From JAAXIE01 sp965204245 (lineage in GTDB: Bacteria; Chloroflexota; Dehalococcoidia; Lucifugimonadales; JAAXIE01), in NCBI GenBank assembly GCA_965204245.1, contig CBDBED010000001.1:496001-560000 (forward strand): a stretch of 64,000 bases of DNA. The letters run 5' to 3'. Every line of letters begins with the position of its first letter. Positions within the stretch are counted from its first letter, which is position 1. This document shows positions 17,037-26,327 of the stretch, one piece after another. Under the pieces are notes generated by a model. The model did not search any database. It was not told the DNA's origin and was given only the letters and a program-made list of their open reading frames with translations. Both the position numbers and the translations under genes were made by a program.

Positions 17037-18725
17037 TCACGAAGGAATAAGCCCCTCCTGAGGCTGCGTCCAAGGCAGATTGTAGACGGGGGCGAAATAG
17101 GGGGCGCGGGAGGTGGTCATGTCGCCCAAGGGGACCTCGATGATCACCGGGGCTTGGAGGTCGAGGGCTTGGGGTATGAGGGTGGCCAAGTCCATGGGGT
17201 CATTGGCTCGAAGGCCGACTGCGCCGAAGGACTCGGCGAACCTGACAAAGTCGGGATTGTGCAGGTCGGTCTCATAGGCCCCGTCGAAGAAGTCGTTCAG
17301 GTCCCGGGCGACGTTGCCGTAGGAATCATTCCGAAACACGACGGTGACCACGTTAATCCCGTACTTGACGGCGGTGGAGAGTTCGGAACAGTTGAACATG
17401 AAGCCGCCGTCACCAGCCATGCAGACGACGGGGCGGTCGGGCTTGGCAACCTTGGCCCCCAAGGCAGTGGGGAAGCCATAGCCCAAGTTGAACTGGTATC
17501 CGGAATCGATGTAGGTCTTGGGATGAATCACTTGGTAGTGGGTGCGGGCGTAGTAGCCGAACTGGGTGATGTCCCAGACTATGAAGGCGTCCTCCGGTAC
17601 GCCGCTTTGGATGGCCTCCAAAATGGGGTACTGGGGCTCCCTGTCACGAATGTCATAGTACGATATGAGACGGCGAGCGGCGTCGACGCTCTCGGTGGGA
17701 GAGGGGCGTTCGCCGGCCCCGGCATCCAGGAGGTAGGGGACCATCGCCTCGATTGTCGCCTTGGCGTCGCCGTGCAGGGGGATGGTGTTGGACTGGAGGC
17801 GGGTGAGTTCGGTGTCGTCGATGTTGATGTTGACGAGGGTTGACGCCTCGCCAGCGGGATTGCCCAGCCCGAAGCGGGCCCCGATGCCGATGACCACGTC
17901 GGCGGACTGCATGACCTCGAAAAGCTGGTTCATCTCCTGCCTCTCTCCCCGGGCGCTGAAGCAGGAACCGTAGGACAGTGGATGGCTGTCAGGGATGGCG
18001 CCCTTGCCACCGCTGGAGGTGACCACAGGTATGTTTGTCATCTCCACCAGCTTGACCAAGGCTTCCTCGGCGTCGGACCTAGCCACACCACCACCCGCGT
18101 ATATCAGGGGCAGCTGGGCACTGGCAATCACGCTGGCGGCGTGCTGAAGCTGGTCGGGGCTGGGCACGATGCGCGAGACGGGAGAGGGTTTGCGAAGCTG
18201 GACCTCCTCGCGTTCAACCCCGGCATCGGGGGGCATTTCAATCAGAACAGGGCGGGGACGACCACTGCGCATCTGCCGGAAGGCCTCGGATACGGCCCAA
18301 GGCACCTCTCTGGGTCGCATTGCCCGCTGGCGCCATTTGGTGACGGGGCGGACGACTTCGGCTTGGTCGGCGATTTCGTGGACCGCCCCCAAGCCCTTGC
18401 CTATCGCGGCCCGCGGGACCTGCCCTGCGATGATGAGGACAGGGGAGGAGCGTGCGTACGCATTGGCCAAACCGGAGGCAGCGTTGTACAAGCCCACGCC
18501 GGGGACCACCAGAGCAACGCCCGGCTTCCCGGAGGCGCGGGCGTAGCCGTCGGCCATGTAGGTGGAAGCCTGTTCGTGGCGGGTGGTTATCATGCGGATG
18601 GAGGGCTCGTCGCGCAGGGCTGCGACAATGCCGTATATCTGGATGCCGGGTATGCCGAAGACCACCTCGACGCCCTCGTTTGCCAGCGAAGCCACCAGTG
18701 CTTCGCCGCCGCTCATTGTCGGCAT
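17037..18725 (-). CDS. Thiamine-diphosphate-dependent enzyme, acetolactate synthase-like
   Basis: 562 residues with the three-domain layout of the acetolactate synthase/benzoylformate decarboxylase family. The N-terminal pyrimidine-binding domain has VFGIPG and the catalytic Glu in ITTRHEQAS. A central Rossmann domain follows, then the C-terminal cofactor motif GDGGFMFNCSEL ending in RNDSYGN. It would bind ThDP and Mg2+ and decarboxylate a 2-oxo acid, joining or releasing the aldehyde. No ilvN regulatory subunit is adjacent, so a catabolic role (for example oxalyl-, sulfo- or aryl-oxoacid) is as likely as branched-chain amino-acid synthesis. The DUF1330 gene upstream may be cotranscribed. Confidence 0.88.
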   Translation of the reverse strand: MPTMSGGEALVASLANEGVEVVFGIPGIQIYGIVAALRDEPSIRMITTRHEQASTYMADGYARASGKPGVALVVPGVGLYNAASGLANAYARSSPVLIIAGQVPRAAIGKGLGAVHEIADQAEVVRPVTKWRQRAMRPREVPWAVSEAFRQMRSGRPRPVLIEMPPDAGVEREEVQLRKPSPVSRIVPSPDQLQHAASVIASAQLPLIYAGGGVARSDAEEALVKLVEMTNIPVVTSSGGKGAIPDSHPLSYGSCFSARGERQEMNQLFEVMQSADVVIGIGARFGLGNPAGEASTLVNINIDDTELTRLQSNTIPLHGDAKATIEAMVPYLLDAGAGERPSPTESVDAARRLISYYDIRDREPQYPILEAIQSGVPEDAFIVWDITQFGYYARTHYQVIHPKTYIDSGYQFNLGYGFPTALGAKVAKPDRPVVCMAGDGGFMFNCSELSTAVKYGINVVTVVFRNDSYGNVARDLNDFFDGAYETDLHNPDFVRFAESFGAVGLRANDPMDLATLIPQALDLQAPVIIEVPLGDMTTSRAPYFAPVYNLPWTQPQEGLIPS

Positions 18726-18785
18726 GTTTCCCTCACTCCCCCCAGCCGTGCCTTGAGGTAAGACCCTGCGACAGTAACCGTGGGC

Positions 18786-19073
18786 CTATAGTCCGTCCAC
18801 TATGACCATGTTGATGTTGGAGGACCTGGTCATGATGTCGTTGAGGGCTTTGAACTCCGTAGAGTCCAGCCAAGTGTGTATCTGGTCGAGACTCCCGAAT
18901 TCCATGATGGCAAGGCGCGGAGGGTCCCAGTTGCCCATCACGGTTTCGAGAGCCCCACCGCGGGCGACGAACTTTCCGCCATGGTGCTCGACGGTGGGTG
19001 TCACCTTCTCTATGAACTCTCGGTAGAGGGGTACGTCTGTAATCTCAACGTCGGTGATGACGTATGCTGCCAT
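18786..19073 (-). CDS. DUF1330 family protein
   Basis: About 95 residues: AAYVITDVEITD, YREFIEKVTPTVEHHGGKF, ARGG, LAIMEFGSLDQ. This matches the small dimeric alpha-beta barrel DUF1330 family, whose biochemical role is not established. The frame extends upstream to 19187, but the ATG at 19073 fits the family N terminus; the extra 38 residues are rich in Cys and Arg and do not look conserved. It lies upstream of the ThDP enzyme on the same strand, 60 bases apart, so the two may share a transcript. Confidence 0.8.
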   Translation of the reverse strand: MAAYVITDVEITDVPLYREFIEKVTPTVEHHGGKFVARGGALETVMGNWDPPRLAIMEFGSLDQIHTWLDSTEFKALNDIMTRSSNINMVIVDGL

Positions 19074-19265
19074 GAGCTTGCCGCCTTTGGTATAGCCGTT
19101 CTGGCAATGTACTTTTCGGAAGCATCCGTTACAAGGGGTCATTGTTTTGGGCAACCGGGGCCGCTCTCCTGTGTCGCGACGCGCCAATGGACTGTAGACT
19201 GCTGCCGTGCTCGTGTCTTAAGCGATAGCGTGACCTCTTTGGCATCCTGAGAAGGCAGGGATTGA

Positions 19266-20111
19266 ATGTTCCTAGAGTTCACCGAAGGTCTGGTTGCTTG
19301 GGAGATTGCCATTCTGGCGGTGATTTCGCTGGCGGTGGGCGTGCTGGGGGGACTGGTGGGACTGGCTCTGGGGACTATGCGCTTGCCGGCGATGCTGCTT
19401 ATCGGGATGGATGCGGGAATCGCCGGGGGCACCAACATTCTGGTGAGCACGCTGAGTGCCATGGTGGGAGGATTCCGTCACCTGCGGGAGGGGCGGGTGG
19501 ACTGGCGCATCGTGCTGTACCTAGGGGTGCCAGCGATCATCGGGGCATTCATCGGCGGGTTCGCTGCCTCGCTGGTGCCTGTGGGCGTGCTGGTGCTGGG
19601 GGCAGGGTTGTTCGTTGCGTGGCAAGGGATTGAGTTCTTCCTGATGGTGCGCAAGGTGAGCTTGGTGACGCCGGGGAGCGTGGTGGAGCCGCTGGACCCG
19701 CGTTCGGTGTTTCTGACCAGCAAGCGGGGAGCACTGGAGGCGACGCTGGGGTTCACAGTGGGGCTGGTTGGGGGCGCGGTGGGGCTGATTCTGGGGAGCG
19801 TGCGCCTGCCCATCATCATACGGGTGATGAAGGCAGACCCGCGGATTGCCGCCGGGTCGAACCTCATGATTGGGTCGTTTCTGGGCGCGTTCGGGTTCAT
19901 CGGGCACGGCATACAGGGAGAACTGGATCTGATAGTGCTGGGGTTCATGGCCGTGCCCGCAATGATAGGGACGTATTTCGGGGCACGGCTGACGGGCAGG
20001 ATCAGCGTGAACGGGCTGCTGCTGGTGATGGCTGCGGTGCTGCTGGTGGTGGGGGTATTGCTGATAATTGATGGTTCCGGGAGGTTGTCATCGGGCCCTC
20101 AAGCCTCATAG
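19266..20111 (+). CDS. TauE/SafE family permease
   Basis: 281 residues, mostly hydrophobic, with about eight membrane helices. The two halves are similar (LGGLVGLALGTMRLPAML and VGGAVGLILGSVRLPIII), as in the duplicated TauE/SafE (DUF81) fold with its G-G-x-x-G-x-x-x-G-x-x-x-P motif. The family exports sulfite, sulfoacetate or related anions, or imports others. In a genome with apr-qmo a sulfite role is tempting, but the gene is 12 kb from that operon and the idea is inference. It is divergent from the DUF1330 gene. Downstream lies the 760-base repeat spacer. Confidence 0.88.
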   Translation: MFLEFTEGLVAWEIAILAVISLAVGVLGGLVGLALGTMRLPAMLLIGMDAGIAGGTNILVSTLSAMVGGFRHLREGRVDWRIVLYLGVPAIIGAFIGGFAASLVPVGVLVLGAGLFVAWQGIEFFLMVRKVSLVTPGSVVEPLDPRSVFLTSKRGALEATLGFTVGLVGGAVGLILGSVRLPIIIRVMKADPRIAAGSNLMIGSFLGAFGFIGHGIQGELDLIVLGFMAVPAMIGTYFGARLTGRISVNGLLLVMAAVLLVVGVLLIIDGSGRLSSGPQAS

Positions 20112-20372
20112 TTGAGGAACTGGGCTTTCTGGTTGTTCATTCCATTTCCCTACCCCTTGACAAGTCTCAGACATACGTTCTAACATAATCCAGTGAGCGC
20201 GCTGGGGACTGACCCCAAGGTCGGCCCCGGCGTTTTGTTTGCCAGCCATGGGGACACCGCCAGAAGCTATCTGCCCCTGCATTATTCGCCCCTACGTTAT
20301 TCGGAGGACAAGAGACCCGTGAAAGCGCACATCCGGCAGCCCCGGCGCAACGCTCCGGGAAACCGCTTTCCG

Positions 20373-20840
20373 CAGCTACGGCATGAGACCAAAATTCCCT
20401 ATCTGAGCAGCTACTCAAATGCGGCCAGTGAGACCAGTATCACGCATGAAGAAAGGGTGCGCCAGCTAGGACACCCTCGGTCCCGGCCCCCGAAACCACC
20501 CTCAAATCGCCCCCCAAAGCCCCTCTTCCAGCTATGGCATCAGACCAGAAATCCCTATCTGAGCAGCTACTCAAATGCGGCCAATGAGACCAAAATCAGC
20601 TATGAGAAAAGCACTTCCAGCTACGATTTTGGCCGCATCCCTATCTGCGAGTGGCCGCACACCCGCCCCGGAACAGCCTTTTCCCAGCTACGGCATCGGA
20701 CCAAGAATCCCTATCTGAACAGCTACAACCATGAGACCAGCGAGACCGGACAAGCCTCGTCCGTTCCCGTGATATTGGCCTATGGTATATTGGGCGGGCC
20801 AAAGCTGGACACAGGCTGGAGAGGGCCTGCGTCTACGTTC
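20373..20840. repeat. Three degenerate tandem repeats of 156 bases in a gene-free spacer
   Basis: The spacer 20112-20871 holds no convincing gene. Within it, CAGCTACGGCATGAGACC-type blocks start at 20373, 20529 and 20685, exactly 156 bases apart. The first ~65 bases of each unit are well conserved (shared core CCCTATCTGAGCAGCTACTC, then AAATGCGGCCAGTGAGACC in units 1 and 2). The rest has diverged. Inverted copies such as GCGGCCAA (20577-20584) and TTGGCCGC (20629-20636) could form stems. The same GCGGCCAATGAGACC core recurs in the spacer at 51.8 kb. An open frame of 232 codons runs through but follows the repeat period (156 is divisible by three). Confidence 0.75.
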
Positions 20841-20871
20841 AGTCATTTCGAGCTGATAACGAGGAGGCGCC

Positions 20872-22296
20872 ATGATCGACATGGTGATTAGGGGTGGCAT
20901 GGTGGTGACGCCATGGGGAGTTGGTGGATGGGACGTGGCCATCGAGGGAAGCAAGATAGTGGCAGTGGCACAGCAGGGGTCGCTGCCTGCGGACGTAGGT
21001 CAGGTAATCGATGCGCTGGGCAAGGTCGTAGTCCCCGGCGGTGTGGAGCCGCATGCTCACGTGGCGGCGCCGATCATGGGTATGCCCGGAATGGAGACGG
21101 CGCCCCCGGAGCAGGTGAGCCGTGCTGCGCTGTTCGGCGGCACGACGACGATGCTGGACTTCGCGATCGTGAGGCCGGGTAGCACCATTGAGTCTGCCAT
21201 CGCGGAACGGGACGGGCGCTGGCGGGGCAACGCCTACTGCGACTACGGGTACCACATCATGCTGCTGCCGGAAATCCAACCCGACGTGATTAACCCGCAG
21301 GTGCGGGAGGCAGTGCAGGCGGGGTATCCCAGCTTCAAGATATTCACCACTGACATACGTCCCGCCCACCTAACTGAGCAGAGGCGCGTGGGGATGGGGC
21401 ACCTTTCGGATCTGATGGAGCAGGTGCAGCAGAGCAGCGGGATGCTGATGGTGCACTCGGAAGACGACGACATGGTGCAGTACATGTACAAGAAGCTGAC
21501 TGAGGAGGAGCGCACCGAGCACTGGAGAATGCACGAGGTGCATTCCAACATGTCGGAGGACGTGTCCTTCCGGCGGGTGCTGCGGGTGGCGGAGTGGACG
21601 GGCTGCCCGGTGTACATGGTGCACGTGAGCGCACAACAGGGCGTGGCCGCCATTCAGGAGGCCCGGGGCAAGGGAATGCCCGTGTACTCGGAGACGCTGC
21701 ACAACTATGTGACGTGGAATGCCGAGGCCTACAAGGAGCCCGACGGCATGAAGTATCACACCTACCCCTCTCTGAAGTCGGAACAGGACCGGCAGGCACT
21801 GTGGGAAGGTTTGATGAAGGGCGACATCAACAGCATGGCCACCGACGAGTACTGCACCTCGTGGGCCCACAAGATACAGGGTCGGAGTCTGCTGGACGTG
21901 ACGGGCGGGCACAACGGCGCGGAGACGCGCGTGGGAATCACGTACAGTGAAGGCGTGTCCAAGCGAGGTATGTCGCTGGCCCGGTTTGTGGAGGTCACTT
22001 CATCCAACGCAGCCCGCATCATGGGTCTGTACCCGCGGAAGGGTGCGATTGCTCCCGGCAGTGATGCGGATATCGTGCTCATTGACCCGGGCGTTGAGAA
22101 GCGCCTGGGCAAGGACGACTTCCACATTAGTGACTACAGCATCTGGGAGGACTTCCCGGTGCAGGGCTGGCCCGTGATGACTATCCTGAGGGGCAAGGTG
22201 GTAGTGGACGCCGGACGACTGCTTGGGACCGCTGCCGATGGGAACTACATGCAACGGAAGGTGGATGCGCGGGTGGTGGACCGGCCGATAGTGTAA
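20872..22296 (+). CDS. Dihydropyrimidinase/hydantoinase-type amidohydrolase
   Basis: 474 residues of the cyclic amidohydrolase family. The metal-binding HxH is in GVEPHAHVAAP, the bridging carboxylated Lys candidate in SFKIFTTD, further His ligands in VHSEDDD and MVHVSAQQG, and the last Asp in ATDEYCTS. The C terminus has the usual VVDAGRLLG barrel-closing strand. It would hydrolyse dihydropyrimidines, hydantoins or similar cyclic imides. The motif is EPHAH rather than the common DPHTH. Start ATG follows GAGGAGG. A strong hairpin terminator lies 38 bases after the stop, so it seems monocistronic. Confidence 0.9.
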   Translation: MIDMVIRGGMVVTPWGVGGWDVAIEGSKIVAVAQQGSLPADVGQVIDALGKVVVPGGVEPHAHVAAPIMGMPGMETAPPEQVSRAALFGGTTTMLDFAIVRPGSTIESAIAERDGRWRGNAYCDYGYHIMLLPEIQPDVINPQVREAVQAGYPSFKIFTTDIRPAHLTEQRRVGMGHLSDLMEQVQQSSGMLMVHSEDDDMVQYMYKKLTEEERTEHWRMHEVHSNMSEDVSFRRVLRVAEWTGCPVYMVHVSAQQGVAAIQEARGKGMPVYSETLHNYVTWNAEAYKEPDGMKYHTYPSLKSEQDRQALWEGLMKGDINSMATDEYCTSWAHKIQGRSLLDVTGGHNGAETRVGITYSEGVSKRGMSLARFVEVTSSNAARIMGLYPRKGAIAPGSDADIVLIDPGVEKRLGKDDFHISDYSIWEDFPVQGWPVMTILRGKVVVDAGRLLGTAADGNYMQRKVDARVVDRPIV

Positions 22297-22333
22297 GCCG
22301 CTATCCTGACTCCGGTCATTGGACAAGAAAAGG

Positions 22334-22365
22334 CACCCCCCTTTCCCCCACTGGAGAGGGGGGTG
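22334..22365 (+). terminator. Hairpin terminator after the hydantoinase gene
   Basis: A perfect 9-base stem, CACCCCCCT with AGGGGGGTG, spans a 14-base loop, starting 38 bases after the stop codon and followed by ATTTA. The stem is strong but the T run is short. The next gene starts 30 bases later. Confidence 0.65.
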
Positions 22366-22394
22366 ATTTATGCACGTGAGGAGGGAGGAACGAG

Positions 22395-22760
22395 ATGCCT
22401 AGAATTGTGCATTTTGAGATACCTGGGAGGGACCCGGACAGTCTGGCGGACTTCTACCGCAGCGTGTTCGGGTGGAAGATTGAGAAGTGGGAAGGGCCGG
22501 TGGACTACTGGCTGGTGACAACGGGAGAGGAAGGGCTCGGCATCAATGGGGCGCTTCTGCGGACGAATCCGGTGCACCAGAGTACGGTGAACGTGTTGGA
22601 CGTGGAGTCAGTGGACGATTACGTGGAGAAGACATCGGCCGCGGGTGGTGAAGTGGTGACGCCCAAGACGGCCATACCCGGGTTGGGTTACGTGGCTTAT
22701 TGCAGGGATACGGCCGGGAATGTGTTCGGGTTGTTTGAGGAGGATGAGGGGGCGGGGTGA
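22395..22760 (+). CDS. VOC family (glyoxalase-like) protein
   Basis: 121 residues with the single vicinal-oxygen-chelate fold: IVHFEIPGRDPDSLADFYRSVFGWKIE at the start, a central strand segment and the end FGLFEEDEGAG. Metal-binding His9-type and Glu positions are plausible (VHFEIP, FGLFEE), but the substrate is unknown; members include lyases, dioxygenases and resistance proteins. A good ribosome site GGAGGGAGGAACG precedes the ATG. It stands alone, convergent with the lipoprotein gene at 22815. Confidence 0.85.
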   Translation: MPRIVHFEIPGRDPDSLADFYRSVFGWKIEKWEGPVDYWLVTTGEEGLGINGALLRTNPVHQSTVNVLDVESVDDYVEKTSAAGGEVVTPKTAIPGLGYVAYCRDTAGNVFGLFEEDEGAG

Positions 22761-22814
22761 TGTGGTGACCGTGGAAGTTGACGCACTATAGTTGAGGAGT
22801 AGAGGCGGTATGAT

Positions 22815-23636
22815 TTACATGCAGCCAGCGCTCACCAGCACATCGATGGTTTCCGGGGAGAGGTCGCGCTGCACCTGAATAGCCTCTGCTTCCAGCGGAG
22901 CCGTTGCTTCCTCCATCTTTTCCAACTCCTTCTCCAGACGCAACCCTATCTGAACCAGCTGTCCCATGTCCGCTATTGCCGACCCATCCTGAATTGCGGT
23001 CACTCCATCAAGAACTTGGAAGAGCCCGTCGCCTTCGAGAGAATCAAGTACGTAGTCCTCAATGTCCTCATCGGTCTCCATGTCGGACAGCCGGTCAACG
23101 CCCTCCTCAAGCCGACCCAGCCCCTGCATGCCGCTACTTGAGAGCACCTCCTGAGTCTCTTCCAACAGATCGCGCAAACCGCCTGAGCGCAACTGCTCTC
23201 GCGATAGCTCTACATATCTCATCATCAGTTCGTGGAATGGTCTCAACTCCTCCGGCGGATTCCAGGTCGTCATCGTATTCAGGGAATCCTCAAAGGCGTC
23301 GATGGAGTCATTCATTGCCGCCAGTGCTTCCGACGCCGCCAGCACCATATTGTCGGGGTTGTCGTAGAGCATGTTCTCCATGGCAGAACTTCTGGCTTCG
23401 ACCTCCGAGAACAACTGTCCACAGGCGGCAGCGTACTCCTCAACAGTCATCGGGGCAGTCGTGGTGATTTCGACATCCGCAGGCTCTTGGGTTTCCGCTG
23501 GTGGGCTGCCCTCGCTTTCCGGCGAGTCAGAGAGGGCAGTCCTGTCAGGTCCGGGGTCGCCCCCGTTTGAACTCTCGTTGACGGTACAGGCGAGTGGCAG
23601 GACCAACAGTATTAGAATTGTGAACAGTCTGAACAT
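22815..23636 (-). CDS. Predicted lipoprotein, unknown function
   Basis: About 273 residues. The N terminus is a lipoprotein signal: MFRLFTILILLVLPLAC, with the lipobox LPLAC and the lipidated Cys near residue 17. It is followed by a low-complexity Ser/Gly/Pro/Glu linker (to about residue 55) and then a long, acidic, mostly helical region rich in Leu, Glu and Met. No domain was recognised. The frame begins at 23651 (MNELN), but the ATG at 23636 gives the cleaner signal peptide. It would be anchored on the outer face of the cytoplasmic membrane. The small membrane protein gene upstream (23692) is on the same strand, 55 bases away, and may be a partner. Confidence 0.7.
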   Translation of the reverse strand: MFRLFTILILLVLPLACTVNESSNGGDPGPDRTALSDSPESEGSPPAETQEPADVEITTTAPMTVEEYAAACGQLFSEVEARSSAMENMLYDNPDNMVLAASEALAAMNDSIDAFEDSLNTMTTWNPPEELRPFHELMMRYVELSREQLRSGGLRDLLEETQEVLSSSGMQGLGRLEEGVDRLSDMETDEDIEDYVLDSLEGDGLFQVLDGVTAIQDGSAIADMGQLVQIGLRLEKELEKMEEATAPLEAEAIQVQRDLSPETIDVLVSAGCM

Positions 23637-23691
23637 GTTCAATTCATTCACAGAGGCTCTGCGGTATTTGGCGGCGTCCGGAAGCGGACTG

Positions 23692-24063
23692 CTATGCCGT
23701 CTTGCGGGACTCCATCCAGCCTAGGAAAGCGAGGATGGCCCCGATGAGAAGCAGTGCCAAGGCCAACCCACCCAAGAGCGTCAAGGGCGTCCAATCTTTG
23801 TAGACCACGGCAAGGGCTATGATGGTCAGCACCGAGGCTATGACCAACATAATCGCGCCGGCCAAGGGTTTGGAGGCCGACATAATGCCCCCAACGAGGG
23901 CCACAACGGAGCCGATGAGTGCCAGCAGCCCAATTCCCATGATGCTACCTCCACTGAGTAAAGGCAGGACATCCAAGAAGTAACCGGCGGCGATTGCGAC
24001 GATCGATGCTAGGAACGCGGCTATCGCTCCCAGTATCCCTAGGGTCGTTGCTGCTGCTTTCAT
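23692..24063 (-). CDS. Small membrane protein with four predicted helices
   Basis: 123 residues, strongly hydrophobic, with four segments long enough to cross the membrane. Small residues (GAIAAFLASIVAIAAGYFLD, LLALIGSVVALVGGIM) and a short Lys/Arg tail (ESRKTA) suggest a positive-inside C terminus. No family was recognised with confidence; it resembles generic four-helix proteins of the DUF4064 kind. It lies upstream of, and on the same strand as, the lipoprotein gene, and the two could form one transcript. Function unknown. Confidence 0.65.
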   Translation of the reverse strand: MKAAATTLGILGAIAAFLASIVAIAAGYFLDVLPLLSGGSIMGIGLLALIGSVVALVGGIMSASKPLAGAIMLVIASVLTIIALAVVYKDWTPLTLLGGLALALLLIGAILAFLGWMESRKTA

Positions 24064-24419
24064 TCTTTCGTTGCTCCTCTCTCAGGCTGCGTTGTTTGTG
24101 GCACGGCAAGCACGCTTACCCTTCGGCAGAGGGAATGAATGTGTCTTGCGGGGTTGTCGGGGGGGTGGCCTGAAGAGCCAGCACCACCTGCGCGGAATAC
24201 AGGGCAATAACTGGCTGCGTCTTACAATGAAGGACCTTAGATAAGAAGGCCCAGTTACAGGGCATGCTGTGGGCTAGCACCCGCGTAGGATACAGATACA
24301 ATTTGATAAATGCAAGAGAGTTGGCTAGTACATTGAGGCACTATGGAAGGGTTCTTGCCAAGGGGAGAATGTCATGGGGCGAATTAGGGAGACGACCGGG
24401 GTATCGGGCAAGGGGTGTG
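24064..24419. other. Gene-free spacer
   Basis: 356 bases between the membrane-protein gene and the ABC exporter, both on the minus strand. Short open frames on both strands (about 60 codons) have no ribosome site or recognisable product. No clear terminator or strong promoter was seen. Confidence 0.5.
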
Positions 24420-26327
24420 TCAGTCGTCGTCGGAAGCGGAGGGGGCTGAGGCGTCGGCGTCGCTGTAGTTGAGGGCATACAGGTGGGCGTAGAGGCCGCC
24501 CTGCTCCACCAGTTCGTCGTGCCTGCCCATCTGAACGATGCGACCGTCCTGCACCACAACGATCTTGTCGGCGTTGCGTATGGTGGAAAGTCGGTGGGCG
24601 ATGACGATGGAGGTGCGCCCCTGCAGCAAGTGGCGCATGGCATTCTGAATCAGGAGTTCGGTGTAGGAGTCGACGTTGGCCGTGGCCTCGTCGAGGACGA
24701 GGATGCGTGGGTCGGCCACAAGGGCACGGGCAAAGCTGATTAACTGGCGCTGGCCGATGCTGAGGTTGCCGCCACGCTCGTGAAGGACCGTGTTGTAGCC
24801 TTCGGGCATGCTCATGATGAAATCGTGGGCTCCGACGGCCTTGGCGGCGGCGATTACCTGTTCGTCGGTGGCGGCAGTGTGGCAATAGACGATGTTCTCG
24901 CGAACGGTCCCGGAGAAGAGGATGGGTTCCTGTAGCACCATGCCCATCTGTTCCACGAGGGTGGCCCGCTCCACGCCGCGGATATCCTGCCCGTCGATGG
25001 CGATGCGCCCGCCAGTGACGTCGTAGAAGCGGAAGACAAGGGTGGCGAGGGTGCTCTTGCCCGCACCGGTAGGGCCCACGAGAGCAACGGTCTCGCCAGG
25101 GGAGATGTGGAGGTTGATGTCCTTGAGCACCTCCACGCCGGGGACGTAGCTGAAGTTGACGTGCTCGTAGTCGATGGCCCCGCTGACATGGGGCATCCTG
25201 AGTGCTTCGGGGGCGTCCACCACCTCGGGCTGTACGTCGAGAAGCTCGAAGATGCGGGCCCCGGATGCCATGGAGCGCTGTAGCTGGGTGAACTGCATGG
25301 TCAGGTTCCGTATGGGGTCGAAGAACCGCTGCACGAAGAGGATGAAGGCTACCAGCACGCCGATTTCCACTTCCACGGCTTCACCGGAGGCTGCTCCCAG
25401 TGCCATCCACCCACCCACCACGATTACCACGGCCATGGCGGCCCCGGTAAGAAGCTGGACGGGTGGCTGGATCATTCCCGATAGGCGGCTGGTGTGGATG
25501 GCAGCATCGAGGTAGGTGTGGTTCAAGCCGTCGAACCGCTCCATGTTCAGATCTTGCCGGTTGAGGCTCTGCACCACGCGGACCCCGGAGATGTTCTCGT
25601 TGAGGGCACCGTTGACGATGGCGATGGCACGGCGGGCCCGGATGAAGGCGGGCTTGGCAAACTTCTGCCACACATACATGACCAGCACGAGGGGCGGTAT
25701 GACGCTCAGCGAGAAGAGGGCCAGTTGGGGGTGCATGTAGAACATGACGCCAACGATGCCCACCAAGCTCAGGATGTCGGCCATGGTGTGGACCATCAGG
25801 TTGAAGGTCTCCTGAAGCTGGAGCACATCGTTCTGAACCCGGGACATGATGCGCCCTACTTCCGTCCGGTGGTAGAAGGAGGGCGAGAGACCCTGCAGGT
25901 GGTTGAACATGTGGGTGCGGAGACCGTAGAGAATGCCTTGGCTCACCTTGGCCATCCCGAGGTACTGGACGTAGTTGGCCCCGAAATGCACCACGGTGAC
26001 GATGAGGAAGATGATTCCAACCCACATCAGGCCTGACGGGACCACGCCTGTTTCCGAGGCTGGCTCGATGAAGTCGTCAATGCCCCATTTGACCAGATAG
26101 GGGATAGCAACTGTGGCCCCGGTATAGACCATGACCGCAAGCAGGCTGACCCAAGCAGCTGCAGCATAGGGCTTGATGTAGGGTGCCATCCGTGTCACGA
26201 CGGTGTGGTCGTAGGCCTTGCCCATGACCGTGTCGTCGCGCAGCGTGTTGCTGTCTGCCGTGGCCATTGGTTGCCAGCGTCCGCCGCCCATACCGTACGC
26301 GCCTCCCGCGCCACCATGGCCCATCAT
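24420..26327 (-). CDS. ABC exporter half-transporter, canonical ATPase site
   Basis: 635 residues: a Gly/Met-rich leader, six membrane helices (about 50-340) and an ATPase domain. Walker A is GPTGAGKST, Walker B is ILVLDEATANVD with the catalytic Glu, and the switch His is in IVIAHRLSTI. The signature is NLSIGQRQ instead of LSGGQ. Its ATG overlaps the stop of the upstream half (TGATG), so they are translated together. With the partner's normal signature and altered Walker B, the pair has one working and one degenerate ATP site, as in heterodimeric exporters of the TM287/288 and BmrCD type. Substrate unknown; lipid or drug export is typical. Confidence 0.92.
   Translation of the reverse strand: MMGHGGAGGAYGMGGGRWQPMATADSNTLRDDTVMGKAYDHTVVTRMAPYIKPYAAAAWVSLLAVMVYTGATVAIPYLVKWGIDDFIEPASETGVVPSGLMWVGIIFLIVTVVHFGANYVQYLGMAKVSQGILYGLRTHMFNHLQGLSPSFYHRTEVGRIMSRVQNDVLQLQETFNLMVHTMADILSLVGIVGVMFYMHPQLALFSLSVIPPLVLVMYVWQKFAKPAFIRARRAIAIVNGALNENISGVRVVQSLNRQDLNMERFDGLNHTYLDAAIHTSRLSGMIQPPVQLLTGAAMAVVIVVGGWMALGAASGEAVEVEIGVLVAFILFVQRFFDPIRNLTMQFTQLQRSMASGARIFELLDVQPEVVDAPEALRMPHVSGAIDYEHVNFSYVPGVEVLKDINLHISPGETVALVGPTGAGKSTLATLVFRFYDVTGGRIAIDGQDIRGVERATLVEQMGMVLQEPILFSGTVRENIVYCHTAATDEQVIAAAKAVGAHDFIMSMPEGYNTVLHERGGNLSIGQRQLISFARALVADPRILVLDEATANVDSYTELLIQNAMRHLLQGRTSIVIAHRLSTIRNADKIVVVQDGRIVQMGRHDELVEQGGLYAHLYALNYSDADASAPSASDDD

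Noticed and set aside
20373..20840. CRISPR array
   Set aside because: Units are degenerate, 156 bases long and only three; there are no short identical repeats with unique spacers and no cas genes.
20193..20891. Open frame of 232 codons across the repeat spacer
   Set aside because: Its repeats follow the 156-base DNA period, which is a multiple of three and so keeps any frame open. It has no ribosome site or known domain, and its end overlaps the hydantoinase start.
24264..24449. 61-codon plus-strand frame in the spacer
   Set aside because: No ribosome site, no conserved feature, and it runs into the 3' end of the exporter gene.
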